Origin: Spirochaetales bacterium
GTDB taxonomy: Bacteria; Spirochaetota; Spirochaetia; DSM-2461
Length of the DNA stretch: 33,945 bases
Assembly (NCBI GenBank): GCA_028533045.1
Contig: JAQQAP010000031.1
Coordinates: 1 to 33,945, forward strand
Direction: 5' to 3'
Shown: positions 18,014 through 27,076 of the stretch, piece by piece
Position numbering within the stretch: position 1 is the stretch's first letter
How the letters are laid out: each line of letters begins with the position of its first letter
The notes under the pieces: model-generated
Told to the model about the DNA's origin: nothing
Seen by the model: the letters and a program-made list of their open reading frames with translations, nothing else
Database searches by the model: none
Position numbers and translations under genes: made by a program

Positions 18014-19357
18014 ATGACTCATCCCTATATTCCCCACACCGGGAAGGACAGGGAGGAGATGTTGGCCCGGTTGGGACTTTCCCGGGTGGAAGAACTTTAC
18101 AAAGATATCCCCCCCGAAGCGCTGCAGAATAGTTCGTCCCTGCCCGACGGTCTTTCCGAATGGGAAACGATTCGGCGTCTTGAAAAACTGGCTTCCCCTA
18201 ACCATGCCGCCGGACTGATCTGTTTTCGCGGGGACGGGGCCTATGACCATTATGTGCCCGCCCTGGTGGACAGCGTTGTCTCCCGGTCGGAATTTTACAC
18301 CGCTTACACTCCCTATCAGCCGGAAATCAGCCAGGGAACCTTGCAATACATTTTTGAATACCAGAGTATGATAGCCGAATTGACCGGCATGGAGGCGGTG
18401 AACGCCTCTCTCTATGACGGGGCGACTGCGGCGGCGGAGGCCATGATGATGGCGGTCCGTTCGGTCCGCCGGGACAAGGTCTTTGTCTCTTCCACGGTGA
18501 ACGGCGGTGTTCGTCGTGTTCTGGAAACCTACGCCCGCTTTCAGGGAATCCAGTTGGAAACGTTACCATATAAGGAGGGGCTAACCGATTTAGAGGCGGC
18601 CGAATCGGCTATGGATGGTGACACGGCGGCCCTGATCGTGCAGAGTCCCAACCGTTTTGGACTCCTGGAAGATTGTACCGCCGCCGCCGTTGGGGCACAC
18701 CGGGTTAAGGGACTTTTCGTACAGATAGCCGATCCCCTCTCTCTGGCCCTCCTAAAGACACCCGGGGAATCGGGGGCGGACATTGCCGTGGGAGAAGCCC
18801 AGAGCCTGGGACTGTCTCTTAATTTCGGCGGTCCCTATTTGGGATTTATTGGAACAACAAAAAAACTGATGCGCAAACTGCCCGGCCGGATTTGCGGGCA
18901 GACCGTGGACCGGGAGGGAAAGCGGGCCTTTGTCCTGACCCTTCAGGCCCGGGAACAGCATATCCGCCGGGAAAAAGCGACAAGTAATATCTGCTCTAAC
19001 CAGAGTCTCTGTTCTTTGGCCGCCGCCGTATATATGGCCTCTTTGGGGAAAAAGGGGCTCCGCGAAGCGGCAGAGCAGTGTCTGCGCAAGGCCCGTTATG
19101 CTGGGAAGCTTCTCCGGGAAACGGGAAAGTGGGAATTCCCCTTTGAGGGACCTTTTTTCCGGGAGTTTCTGGTACGCCCTGTTCCGTCTCATAATTCTTC
19201 GCTCTCCACCTTGGATTTTCGGCTTAAGGAAGCCGGTTTTATGGGAGGAATTGAACCGGAGGAATTTGACGGTCCCGCACGGCTCATTGCCGTAACGGAG
19301 AAACGGAGCCGGGAAGAGATCGAAACTTTTGTAAGAATAATGGGGGAGAACTCATGA
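18014..19357 (+). CDS. gcvPA: Glycine dehydrogenase (decarboxylating) subunit 1
   Basis: 447 aa, the N-terminal half of the split P protein. Conserved blocks include [13 protein letters not shown] at the N-terminus, [12 protein letters not shown], the [15 protein letters not shown] stretch, [11 protein letters not shown], and NICSNQSLC near residue 330. With GcvPB it decarboxylates glycine using PLP and loads the aminomethyl group onto GcvH. The start is one base after gcvH and the end overlaps gcvPB by ATGA, so all are translationally coupled. Confidence 0.97.
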   Translation: MTHPYIPHTGKDREEMLARLGLSRVEELYKDIPPEALQNSSSLPDGLSEWETIRRLEKLASPNHAAGLICFRGDGAYDHYVPALVDSVVSRSEFYTAYTPYQPEISQGTLQYIFEYQSMIAELTGMEAVNASLYDGATAAAEAMMMAVRSVRRDKVFVSSTVNGGVRRVLETYARFQGIQLETLPYKEGLTDLEAAESAMDGDTAALIVQSPNRFGLLEDCTAAAVGAHRVKGLFVQIADPLSLALLKTPGESGADIAVGEAQSLGLSLNFGGPYLGFIGTTKKLMRKLPGRICGQTVDREGKRAFVLTLQAREQHIRREKATSNICSNQSLCSLAAAVYMASLGKKGLREAAEQCLRKARYAGKLLRETGKWEFPFEGPFFREFLVRPVPSHNSSLSTLDFRLKEAGFMGGIEPEEFDGPARLIAVTEKRSREEIETFVRIMGENS

Positions 19358-20805
19358 AAGAGTACAATTTGCTGCTTAATGAGTTGTCCCGGCCGGGGAG
19401 AAAGGGCTATACCCTGCCTCCTTGTGATATTCCGGAGGAGAGCTGGGAGGACATGCTGCCCGCCGGGACGGAACGGGAAGGGGAGGCGGAACTTCCGGAA
19501 GTTTCCGAAATAGACCTTATCCGCCATTACACCAATCTGTCCAATAAAAATTTTGGGGTGGACACGGGCTTTTACCCTCTGGGGTCGTGCACCATGAAAT
19601 ATAATCCCAAAATTAATGAAGTACTCGCCCGGCTGCCCGGTTTTTCCCGCCTCCATCCCGGTGCCGATGAAGAGGATGTCCAGGGGGCTTTAGAGTTGAT
19701 TCATAGTCTCTGTGCTTCTCTTTGCGAGATTACCGGTATGGATGGGGTTTCGCCGGCTCCCTTTGCCGGGGCCCACGGTGAGTTGACCGGGTTGATGATC
19801 ATTAAAGCCTACCATGAGCACCGGGGGGAAAAGCGGAGGAAAATCATTGTGCCCGATTCGGCCCACGGCACCAATCCGGCCAGTGCGGCGGTCTGCGGTT
19901 TTGAGGTGGTGGAAATTCCATCGACAGCGGAGGGAATGGTCGATTTGGACGGGCTAGAAGAGGCCCTGGATGGGGAAACGGCCGGTCTCATGTTGACGAA
20001 TCCAACCACCTTTGGCCTCTTTGAAGATGATGTTTTGGAAGTGGCGGCCCTGGTTCACGAGGCGGGGGGGCTCCTCTATTACGACGGGGCTAATCTGAAC
20101 CCCATCCTGGGCCATTGCCGTCCGGGAGATATGGGATTTGATGTGGTTCATTTGAATCTGCATAAAACCTTTTCCACTCCCCACGGAGGGGGTGGGCCGG
20201 GAAGCGGGCCGGTTGGGGTGAAAGCCCCTCTGGAAAGGTTTCTGCCCGTTCCTGTGGTTGTTAAAAAAGACGGCGCCTACCATTTTGACAGGGAAAGACC
20301 TCTTTCCATCGGGTCTATGGGCCGTTGGTACGGCAATTTTGCCGTACTGGTCCGGGCCTATGTTTATATACTGATGATGGGGGCTAACGGGCTTAAACTG
20401 GCCGGGGAAACGGCAGTTCTTAATGCCAATTACCTTCAGAGTCGATTAAAAGAGTATTTTCATTTGCCTATCGATCGGGTCTGCATGCACGAATTCGTCC
20501 TGAATAATCGGGGGTTTGACGGTATCCATACCATTGATATCGCCAAAAGGCTGCTGGACTTTGGCTATCATCCTCCCACCATTTATTTCCCCCTTACCAT
20601 TGAGGAAGCGATTATGGTGGAACCGACCGAAACGGAGTCGAAGGAGACCCTGGACGGTTTTGTGGAGGTGATGAAGACAATTGCCCGGGAAGCCCGGACA
20701 AACCCGGATATGCTGCGGGAGGCGCCCCATTCGACGCCGGTGCGAAGGCTGGATGAGGTTAATGCGGCGAGGCATCCCGTTTTGACCTGGAAAAAAGAGA
20801 ATTAG
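19354..20805 (+). CDS. gcvPB: Glycine dehydrogenase (decarboxylating) subunit 2
   Basis: 483 aa, the C-terminal, PLP-carrying half of the P protein. The PLP lysine is K271 in [18 protein letters not shown]. Other family blocks: [49 protein letters not shown], and the C-terminal [18 protein letters not shown]. The start overlaps the gcvPA stop (ATGA). The stop overlaps the convergent transporter's stop, leaving no space for an intergenic terminator. No lipoamide dehydrogenase or lipoate ligase follows, so these must be encoded elsewhere. Confidence 0.97.
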   Translation: MKEYNLLLNELSRPGRKGYTLPPCDIPEESWEDMLPAGTEREGEAELPEVSEIDLIRHYTNLSNKNFGVDTGFYPLGSCTMKYNPKINEVLARLPGFSRLHPGADEEDVQGALELIHSLCASLCEITGMDGVSPAPFAGAHGELTGLMIIKAYHEHRGEKRRKIIVPDSAHGTNPASAAVCGFEVVEIPSTAEGMVDLDGLEEALDGETAGLMLTNPTTFGLFEDDVLEVAALVHEAGGLLYYDGANLNPILGHCRPGDMGFDVVHLNLHKTFSTPHGGGGPGSGPVGVKAPLERFLPVPVVVKKDGAYHFDRERPLSIGSMGRWYGNFAVLVRAYVYILMMGANGLKLAGETAVLNANYLQSRLKEYFHLPIDRVCMHEFVLNNRGFDGIHTIDIAKRLLDFGYHPPTIYFPLTIEEAIMVEPTETESKETLDGFVEVMKTIAREARTNPDMLREAPHSTPVRRLDEVNAARHPVLTWKKEN

Positions 20806-23006
20806 CCCGGCTTTTCCTCTTCCTTTCTGACAGAGCGCAAAATCTGGTAGGAAAAGTAGAGAAGGGCCAGGAAGGAGGAACGGTTTATGAGCTCCGGTTT
20901 AAGGTCTTTTACCGCATCTCTTAGGTAACGGGCGGGTGTGTCCTCTTTAGGCCAGGGCAGGTTTTCCTGCATCAGTTTAAGAAGTTTATCTCCCTCTTCC
21001 CCTTCAAACCATTTGGTAATTTCCCACTCCCATCTGTGAAACAGTTCCTGATCTCTCATCTCTTCGAGAAAGGCGGCCAAACCTTCTCCGGGCCGAGCGT
21101 TGGACTGTTTATAGAAGGGGGCCAGAAGCAGTTCCCGTCCATAGTAACGGGCGGCGAGGCAAAAGAGAAGCTGCTGGTAGCGGTAGCCTTTATCCGGTGA
21201 GGCCAGGGTAAAGAGCTGTGCCAGGTGGCGGCCTCTTTCGTCTCCCTCGCAACAGGCGATAAACCAGTTGCCCATGGCTCGGCTGGAGCAGCTTATTCTG
21301 GGGTAGACTTCCGCTGTAAGGGGGGCGTATTTCTCTTTATCCAAACGGATGAGGCTTTTTAGGGCGTTACTGGCAATAAGCGGATCCTCTTCCTTCAAGG
21401 CATCCTGTAGAATAGCTTCCGTATCCTCTCCGGGGTAGCTGGCCAGGGCAAAAAGGGCATCGGTCCGGTTGTAAGAGTGCCGGTCCGAAGCTTCCGCTTT
21501 TACCATGGGCGCCAGAGAGGGGCGGGGATAGTTGTAGAGGGAACGGAGTATTCTCTCCTTTTCCCAGCTGTAGGGACTGTTAAGCTGATTTTCCATCTCC
21601 CTGTCGGCCAGATTGGAGCGGCTTTTTTCCAGGGAGAGAAGGGTGGATTCCCGTTTTTTCGGATCCTCTGTGGTAGCCAGTTGATAGGTCCAGAGGAAGG
21701 CCCTTCGGTTTCGGCTGAGGAAAATCAGTTCGGAAGCTTCCCTTACTGTGATGCTTCCCTGGTCATTTAAAAATAGGGCCGTAAGAGCCACTATGAGAGA
21801 GACCGATCCTGCGATGAGGAAGACGATTCCGTAGGTATGTGTGAAGTCTACCCCGCCGGCCTGGGTAAAGTCTGCGATTTTACCGGCCCCCAATCCGGTG
21901 AGAAGGGCTATGATGGCTCCGGTGAAGCTGTTCATGGAAGAGAAGGTAAGCCGGTTCCTGTCCTTGGGGAGCACTTTGTAGAAAAGCCGGTTTGTCAGAT
22001 TGAAGCCCAGGGTCATAAAGAAGCTGTGAATGATACCCAGGGGCAGGAAGATGAAGAGCCCTGCGGTAGGGGCTATGAGAGCCCAGGTAAAAAAGAGAGC
22101 CCCTTGAATCAGGCTTGTTAATATGAGAAGCGGTTTGGACCCGGTTTTGTCAATGTAGGGTTTGATGAATATATTGGAAAGAAGTCCCCCGGCCACGGCG
22201 AGTACGGAATAGAGGAATACCAGATTGGGAGCGAGCCCCCCTTCTTTGCGGAGAAAGGGAACCACAAATCCGTTGAGAACATTGATAATCATAAACAGCC
22301 AAAGTACGGCCAGATAGAGGCGGGTGTGCTTGTCCTTGAGGGAATCGGAGAGGGCGTGAAAGATTCCCTGGGAGCCCGTTGTTTTTTCCACCCGCTCCCG
22401 GGAGGGGATTTTTCGCAGATAGAGGCTGGAAATGGTGTTTACCAGGACTCCTAGGAAGGTAAGGATGATAAGCCCCTCTATGCCTGAAAAAAGGGAGAGG
22501 GAGAGAAAGGCGAAGCTGAGGCTCCGGGAGATGAGGGAGGAGCGGTTGAAGAGGGTGCTTAGCTGGATGAGACGGCTCCCCTCGTTGGAGGAGGTCATAA
22601 GGGTTTTGTTTACCGGCTGGGCGGCGGCCACACCCAGATGGCGACTGACGCAGAAAAGGGTGTAGGTAATAAGAATAACCCAGACGGCGGCCTGCTCTTT
22701 CAAGAAAAAGAGGGAGAGGTAGGAGAGGCAGACCAGTCCCCGGAAAAGCCATCCCCAGAAGTAGATATTTTTCATTAGTGCTCCGCCGAGCAGGTGGGGG
22801 ACGACCAAAAGAATCAGGCCGGACAGGAAGAGGGTGGACGAAATGTAGCCCAGCTGCATGTTGGAAGCTCCAAAATGGAGGGCCATGAGGTAGATAATCG
22901 TTTCCGTGAGAAAACTGAATCCCACTCCGTTCCAGATGGTGTGTTTTTTGAGGTAGTGAAAACCGGTTTCCTTTTCTTCCGCCGAGAGATAATGGGTCTG
23001 CTTCAT
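20802..23006 (-). CDS. MFS-like membrane protein with long cytoplasmic repeat-type tail
   Basis: 734 aa from ATG 23006 (MKQTHYLS). A longer frame runs to 23180 but would cross the divergent gene's start. About the first 420 residues hold twelve hydrophobic helices of Major Facilitator type ([15 protein letters not shown], then [16 protein letters not shown], a DxxGxRP-like loop). The last 280 or so residues are soluble and built of short helical pairs that look HEAT-like ([42 protein letters not shown]). Ordinary MFS carriers are about 400 aa, so the tail is unusual. The transported substrate is unknown. The stop overlaps that of gcvPB. Confidence 0.8.
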   Translation of the reverse strand: MKQTHYLSAEEKETGFHYLKKHTIWNGVGFSFLTETIIYLMALHFGASNMQLGYISSTLFLSGLILLVVPHLLGGALMKNIYFWGWLFRGLVCLSYLSLFFLKEQAAVWVILITYTLFCVSRHLGVAAAQPVNKTLMTSSNEGSRLIQLSTLFNRSSLISRSLSFAFLSLSLFSGIEGLIILTFLGVLVNTISSLYLRKIPSRERVEKTTGSQGIFHALSDSLKDKHTRLYLAVLWLFMIINVLNGFVVPFLRKEGGLAPNLVFLYSVLAVAGGLLSNIFIKPYIDKTGSKPLLILTSLIQGALFFTWALIAPTAGLFIFLPLGIIHSFFMTLGFNLTNRLFYKVLPKDRNRLTFSSMNSFTGAIIALLTGLGAGKIADFTQAGGVDFTHTYGIVFLIAGSVSLIVALTALFLNDQGSITVREASELIFLSRNRRAFLWTYQLATTEDPKKRESTLLSLEKSRSNLADREMENQLNSPYSWEKERILRSLYNYPRPSLAPMVKAEASDRHSYNRTDALFALASYPGEDTEAILQDALKEEDPLIASNALKSLIRLDKEKYAPLTAEVYPRISCSSRAMGNWFIACCEGDERGRHLAQLFTLASPDKGYRYQQLLFCLAARYYGRELLLAPFYKQSNARPGEGLAAFLEEMRDQELFHRWEWEITKWFEGEEGDKLLKLMQENLPWPKEDTPARYLRDAVKDLKPELINRSSFLALLYFSYQILRSVRKEEEKPG

Positions 23007-23086
23007 AGAATCATAGTAGATTTTTTCCCGTCTAAATTCCATGGCAAGGGGAAAAAAATGTGTTACCATGGCGGAACGGGGGAAAA

Positions 23087-24277
23087 ATGGTATTTGATTA
23101 TAATCGTTCAACACTGAATATGATGTCGTCCATTCTGGGAAATTTTGGAGGGAAGAGCCCGCATCTTTCTCTGCCGGCACTGGACGAATTGACTAGAGAG
23201 CCCTACGATCACGTGATTCTTATGGTTTTTGACGGGATGGGCCAGTCCTTTGTGGAGCGTTATGCCAGAGAGTTGAATCTGCCTCCCAAAATGCAGAACA
23301 TTCCCCTAAAAACCGTTTTCCCTCCCACCACGGCGGCGGCCATGACCTCTCTTTATACGGGCGATTCTCCCCGGGAGCACGGCTATTTGGGCTGGAGCCT
23401 CTGGTTTGAAGAGTTTGAGGACCGTTACATTAACATTCTTCCCGGTACGGAGAGTGGTAAGAATCGGGCTTACTTTGGGGAGCCCCGGGATATTTACGAC
23501 ATTATGCCTCTCCATCCTTTTAGCCAAAAGCTTAGGGACGTCCAGCCCGACTTGCCTCTCTATTTTATCACACCCAAAGCCTTTAAAGAGAGTCGCTATA
23601 CCAAGGCTGCCTGCGGGCCTGCTAAAATGGTTCCCTACCGCCGTTTTAAAGATATGACCCGGGCTGCGGCGGCATCGGTAAAGAAGAACAGTTCCGGCCG
23701 GTCCTACACCATGGTTTACAATGTGGACCCGGACAAATTTCTCCATCCCGAGGGAGTGGACACCCTCCGTCTCCGCGATTTCATGACCCTTTTGGGGGAG
23801 CAGCTGCGTAAACTTATCTCCCGCATTGAGGGGAGCAACACCCTCCTGCTCGTTACGGCCGATCACGGTATGACAGGCATGGAGGATTATTACAAAATGA
23901 AGGAGGGGGAGGAACTTTTCTCCCTTCTTAAGCGTCCCCCTTTTCCCGAATCGCGTATGCTCTCTTTTCATGTGAAGGAGGGGGATAAGGAGCGGTTTCG
24001 GAAACGTTTCCATGAGCTATTGGGAGAGGATTTTACGCTGATCGAAGGGGAGGCCTTTATAAGGGAGGGCTGGCTGGGACCCGATGTCGTCGGGGGGCAG
24101 TCTCATGGGCGGCTGGATAAGCTGATTGGCGACTATATGGCCGTTGCCAAGGGGCGGAAGGGGATTAAGTATGAAGCGAAGGAGGGGGGTAAGTCTTCTC
24201 CTCTTTTTAAGGCCCACCATGCGGGGATGACCCGGGAGGAGATGGATGTCCCCCTCCTTGTGTATTCGGCCCGATGA
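23087..24277 (+). CDS. Type I phosphodiesterase / nucleotide pyrophosphatase family (alkaline phosphatase fold)
   Basis: 396 aa from ATG 23087, chosen because a GGGGG-A tract lies just ahead; an in-frame ATG exists at 23060. The alkaline-phosphatase-superfamily metal ligands appear in order: VFDGMG (first Asp), TTAAAMTSLYTG (Thr nucleophile), VDPDKFLHPEG (Asp and His), TADHG (Asp-His), and the C-terminal HHAGMTREEMDVPLLVY. No signal peptide is seen, so it probably acts in the cytoplasm. The natural substrate (nucleotide, phosphodiester or phosphonate) cannot be read from the sequence. Divergent from the MFS-like gene; a structured repeat follows. Confidence 0.85.
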   Translation: MVFDYNRSTLNMMSSILGNFGGKSPHLSLPALDELTREPYDHVILMVFDGMGQSFVERYARELNLPPKMQNIPLKTVFPPTTAAAMTSLYTGDSPREHGYLGWSLWFEEFEDRYINILPGTESGKNRAYFGEPRDIYDIMPLHPFSQKLRDVQPDLPLYFITPKAFKESRYTKAACGPAKMVPYRRFKDMTRAAAASVKKNSSGRSYTMVYNVDPDKFLHPEGVDTLRLRDFMTLLGEQLRKLISRIEGSNTLLLVTADHGMTGMEDYYKMKEGEELFSLLKRPPFPESRMLSFHVKEGDKERFRKRFHELLGEDFTLIEGEAFIREGWLGPDVVGGQSHGRLDKLIGDYMAVAKGRKGIKYEAKEGGKSSPLFKAHHAGMTREEMDVPLLVYSAR

Positions 24278-24294
24278 TGAGACTTAAGCCAACT

Positions 24295-24394
24295 GCGTGA
24301 AGGATTGGAGCGGCGCGAAGCGGTCCGGGCGGGGGAAGCCCGGCTGGACGGGACCCGCGCAAAGCCTGGCCCCGGCCGAAGGCCGGGGGCACGC
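24295..24394 (+). repeat. Structured GC-rich intergenic repeat, copy A
   Basis: A 100-base element closed by GCGTG (24295-24299) and CACGC (24390-24394). Inside are stem CCGGGC/GCCCGG (24325-24330 with 24338-24343) and stem CCCCGGCC-GAA-GGCCGGGG (24370-24388). It shares GGCGCGAAGCGGTC (24312-24325) and GCAAAGCC with an inverted copy at about 31378-31470, where stems at matching positions have different bases but still pair. It lies between the phosphodiesterase and the HATPase promoter. Confidence 0.65.
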
Positions 24395-24426
24395 CCTTAT
24401 TTCTCTTGTGGGGGCAAGGATTTTTC

Positions 24427-24454
24427 TTGACATCCTGAGTATAGAGGGTATGAT
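24427..24454 (+). promoter_or_regulatory. Promoter for HATPase-hydrogenase sensor operon
   Basis: -35 TTGACA (24427-24432), a 16-bp spacer, and -10 TATGAT (24449-24454). It lies 33 bp after the structured repeat and about 22 bp before TTG 24476. Confidence 0.65.
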
Positions 24455-24475
24455 TAATCCTAGAAGGAAGGGGAA

Positions 24476-24889
24476 TTGAAATTTACATACGAAGTGCCGG
24501 GAGACGACTTTTCCCAGGCCGGATTTGCTTCCAGTGACATCAAAAAGAAACTTAAAAAGCTTAACGTGCCCACTCCGGTTGTCAAAAGGACAGCCGTGGC
24601 CATGTACGAAGCGGAAATCAATATGGTTATTCATGCCAATGGCGGTACGGCGGAGGTGGAGATTTTCCCCGATCGGATCGAAGTGGTTATGAGTGACGAC
24701 GGGCCGGGAATAGAGGATTTGGACCTGGCCATGAAGGAAGGCTGGTCTACCGCCAGTAACGAGGCTCGGGAGCTGGGATTCGGGGCCGGACTGGGGCTGC
24801 CCAATATGAAGCGAAATTCCGATGAGTTCTCCCTTGAGAGTACTCCCGGGGTGGGTACGACGGTCCGATTCGTTTTGCATATTAAATAG
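24476..24889 (+). CDS. HATPase-fold ATP-binding regulator (anti-sigma-factor / serine kinase-like)
   Basis: 137 aa, a stand-alone GHKL ATP-binding domain: N-box EAEINMVIHANGG, G1 box DDGPGIEDLDLAMKEG, G2 box GFGAGLGLPNMKR, and the terminal GVGTTV. There is no dimerisation or phospho-acceptor His, so it is closer to RsbW/SpoIIAB-type serine kinases than to a sensor kinase. TTG 24476 follows AAGGAAGGGG. The next gene, eight bases on, encodes a HydS-like iron protein. In other anaerobes such ATPase genes neighbour hydrogenase-sensor genes, so a redox or H2 signalling output is plausible (inference). Confidence 0.85.
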   Translation: MKFTYEVPGDDFSQAGFASSDIKKKLKKLNVPTPVVKRTAVAMYEAEINMVIHANGGTAEVEIFPDRIEVVMSDDGPGIEDLDLAMKEGWSTASNEARELGFGAGLGLPNMKRNSDEFSLESTPGVGTTVRFVLHIK

Positions 24890-24897
24890 GAGCGGCC

Positions 24898-26202
24898 GTG
24901 GGGAAGGAAGAGAAGCACCATTCCATTTATCTGGATCCGGACAAATGCCAGGGTTGTACGAACTGCATTAAACACTGCCCCGCCGAAGCGATTCGGGTAA
25001 GTAACGGGCGGGCCTATATTCTGGATGAGCGCTGCATTGACTGCGGCCAATGTGTTCGTATCTGTCCTTCCCATGCGAAGCAGGCCGAGTCGGACTCTCT
25101 TGGGGTTCTTAAGAAATTTGCGACCCCTATCGCTCTTGTGGCTCCCTCCTTTTACGGGCAATTCCCCGGAAATATCGGTATTAACACGATTCTTACCGCC
25201 CTTAAAAGGCTGGGCTTTGCCGATGTGATTGAAGTGGCCCAGGGGGCTGATTTGGCTGCCCGGGCAACGGAAGAGTTTCTGGCTCAAAAGGAGAGGCCCT
25301 ATCCCTACATAACCTCCTCCTGTCCCGTTGTGGTCAGGCTGATTCAAAATCGCTTTCCCTCACTTTTGGATAACCTTGTTCCTGTTATTTCTCCCATGGA
25401 GATTAGTGCCCGTATTGCAAGGGAACTGTACCCCGGAGAGGAGGTGGGCGTTTTTTTTATCTCCCCCTGTTCGGCCAAGCTCACCGCTGTTCGTCATCCC
25501 CGGGGATTGGAAGAGAGCGCTTTGGACGGGGTAATAGGATTCAGGGATATCTACGTGAACCTTAAGGTGGAAATGGCCCGTAACAGAGAGGGGGAGGTGG
25601 AACAACTGGCCTCCGCTCCTCCATCGGGACGTCGTTGGGCCCGTGTGGGCGGGGAGGGGGAGGATTCGTCTACCCATTTTATCTCCATTGACGGCATTGA
25701 CCGGGTGGCGGAAGGGCTGGAACAGATTGAGAATGGAAACTGGGATCGCTTTGATCTTGTTGAGTTTATGTGCTGCCCCGGCGGTTGCCTGGGAGGACCG
25801 CTTACGGTGACAAACCCCTACGAAGGGGCGGCCAATATGAAAGAGCGGGAGGGGCTAAACGATCCCGACCCGGCCCGGCTGCGTAAATTGCCTACGCCGC
25901 CGGGCGAAATCCGTTGGGAAAAGGCTCCCGAGCCCCTCTCGGTCTACCAACTGGACGAGGATTTTAGCAAAGCGGTGGTTCTCATGGAAAAAATGGAGGA
26001 AATCCTCGCCGGGCTGCCCGGTATAGACTGCGGCGCCTGCGGCGCCCCCACCTGCCAGGCTTTTGCGGAAGACATTGTTACCGGCCGGGCGGATATTAAC
26101 GGCTGCGTTTTTATGCTGCGCGACAAAATCAAAGGCCTTACGGATCAGATGGTGGATTTGCAGAGGGTTATGCCGCCCAGTTTTAGGAAGAAGGAAGAGT
26201 AG
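24898..26202 (+). CDS. Sensory [FeFe]-hydrogenase-like protein (HydS type) with C-terminal Fe-S domain
   Basis: 434 aa. Two N-terminal [4Fe-4S] ferredoxin motifs (Cys 17/20/23/27 and 46/49/52/56). The H-cluster domain has L1 TSSCP (Cys142), L2 SPCSAK (Cys191), and L3 CCPGGC (Cys293, Cys297), the four cluster ligands. The proton-relay Cys that normally precedes the L1 ligand is Ser141, as in low-turnover sensory forms rather than catalytic enzymes. A further 4Fe-4S domain lies at the C-terminus (Cys 378/381/386/403, in IDCGACGAPTC). The GTG start follows TAGGAGC. It is co-transcribed with the HATPase regulator. The likely role is sensing H2 or redox state and signalling through the ATPase (inference). 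Confidence 0.88.
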   Translation: MGKEEKHHSIYLDPDKCQGCTNCIKHCPAEAIRVSNGRAYILDERCIDCGQCVRICPSHAKQAESDSLGVLKKFATPIALVAPSFYGQFPGNIGINTILTALKRLGFADVIEVAQGADLAARATEEFLAQKERPYPYITSSCPVVVRLIQNRFPSLLDNLVPVISPMEISARIARELYPGEEVGVFFISPCSAKLTAVRHPRGLEESALDGVIGFRDIYVNLKVEMARNREGEVEQLASAPPSGRRWARVGGEGEDSSTHFISIDGIDRVAEGLEQIENGNWDRFDLVEFMCCPGGCLGGPLTVTNPYEGAANMKEREGLNDPDPARLRKLPTPPGEIRWEKAPEPLSVYQLDEDFSKAVVLMEKMEEILAGLPGIDCGACGAPTCQAFAEDIVTGRADINGCVFMLRDKIKGLTDQMVDLQRVMPPSFRKKEE

Positions 26203-26208
26203 GACCTT

Positions 26209-26220
26209 TTCTGTACAGAA
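26209..26220. repeat. Perfect 12-bp palindrome TTCTGTACAGAA
   Basis: Located in the 50-bp gap between the convergent hydrogenase-sensor and toxin genes. No T-run follows on either strand, so it is not a terminator; it could be a protein-binding site. Confidence 0.4.
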
Positions 26221-26252
26221 GTAAGTGAGGTGGAACAGGGGTATTTGGGGAG

Positions 26253-26660
26253 TTATTTCTGATCTTTTTGAGATAAGTAAATCTTGAGAAATTCACTTGG
26301 GGTTATAATCATTTTTTCATTTGGAAAATGCTTTGTGTTTCCCGTAACAATATATAAGGCATTACCTGACTTTGCCACTTCATAGAATACAAGGTCATCC
26401 TCATCATTGAATTCAATGTTCAGCGGTTCTGCCATAATCGTTTCGCTTTCCATTCTTATGAAATCCAGTAGAGGATTTATTGATTCCTGTTTAAAGTTAA
26501 ACTTTTTTCTGTGAAGTACATTTGAATACTCAAGATAAATCCGATTATCAATAATGAGTTTAACCTTTCCTTCAATAACCAAATTTAGTATTTGTGCCGG
26601 GGGCCCAGAAGGAGAGAGGAGCGCTGAAATAAGTACATTTGTATCAAGAACAATTTTCAT
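26253..26660 (-). CDS. PIN-domain toxin (toxin-antitoxin ribonuclease)
   Basis: 135 aa, a PIN-fold nuclease: VLDTNVLISALL at the N-terminus with metal-ligand Asp6, a central Glu/Asp region EFNDEDDLVFYEVA, and VTGNTKHFP near the C-terminus, a form seen in the small PIN toxin subfamily. It is expected to cleave RNA when freed from its antitoxin. ATG 26660 shares its A with the antitoxin TAA (TAATG), so translation is coupled. The local sequence is more AT-rich than the core genes, consistent with acquisition by transfer. Confidence 0.9.
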   Translation of the reverse strand: MKIVLDTNVLISALLSPSGPPAQILNLVIEGKVKLIIDNRIYLEYSNVLHRKKFNFKQESINPLLDFIRMESETIMAEPLNIEFNDEDDLVFYEVAKSGNALYIVTGNTKHFPNEKMIITPSEFLKIYLSQKDQK

Positions 26661-26941
26661 TATTTCTCATTGCGGGACTTGTCTATTTCTGCATTAATTT
26701 CATCGAGTGATAATTTATTGTTACTATTCTGAGCAGAGAGAAGCTGCATGTTTTGAATTGCTGCGGCAGCTCGAGCCTTTCTCACGGAAGCAATTGTTTC
26801 TTCAAGATCCGATTCACCGATGGGGGTCATTAAAGCAATGGGCTTGCCGTTATTTGTTATTATTAATTCCTGTTCCTGCGGTAAGGATTTCCATATTTGG
26901 GCAGGAGTTGTTCTTAAGTCTCTTACTGTAATGAATTTCAT
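26660..26941 (-). CDS. Phd/YefM-family antitoxin
   Basis: About 93 aa from ATG 26941, chosen over GTG 26950 because GAGG lies eight bases ahead. The N-terminal Phd/YefM DNA-binding fold is clear (MKFITVRDLRTTPAQIWKSL, then ELIITNNGKPIALMTPIGE); the C-terminal part is a charged helix that would cover the PIN toxin. Such antitoxins repress their own promoter; here that is the site at 26961-26989, only about 13 bases of leader away. Confidence 0.88.
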   Translation of the reverse strand: MKFITVRDLRTTPAQIWKSLPQEQELIITNNGKPIALMTPIGESDLEETIASVRKARAAAAIQNMQLLSAQNSNNKLSLDEINAEIDKSRNEK

Positions 26942-26960
26942 GGTTAGCACCTCAATTATT

Positions 26961-26989
26961 ATTATAGCTCTATGTCACCCAATTGTCTA
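26961..26989 (-). promoter_or_regulatory. Promoter of the toxin-antitoxin operon
   Basis: On the minus strand, -35 TAGACA (26984-26989), a 17-bp spacer, and a perfect -10 TATAAT (26961-26966). The transcript would start about 13 bases before the antitoxin ATG. Confidence 0.65.
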
Positions 26990-27076
26990 CAAAGTCAATA
27001 TTTTACCGGAAGATGTTAATCCTATTATTCCCCTGTGAACATTTTTTATCATTTTTTTTTGACAAGATATCGCTCT

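Noticed and set aside
23006..23180. 58-residue N-terminal extension of the MFS-like protein
   Set aside because: It overlaps the divergent phosphodiesterase start, and the extension looks like noncoding translation.
24297..24479. 60-residue plus-strand ORF through repeat copy A
   Set aside because: Its codons are those of the GC-rich palindromes; there is no ribosome site, and it is explained by the repeat.
27059..27064. TTGACA on the plus strand as a promoter
   Set aside because: No -10 at proper spacing and no plus-strand gene downstream.
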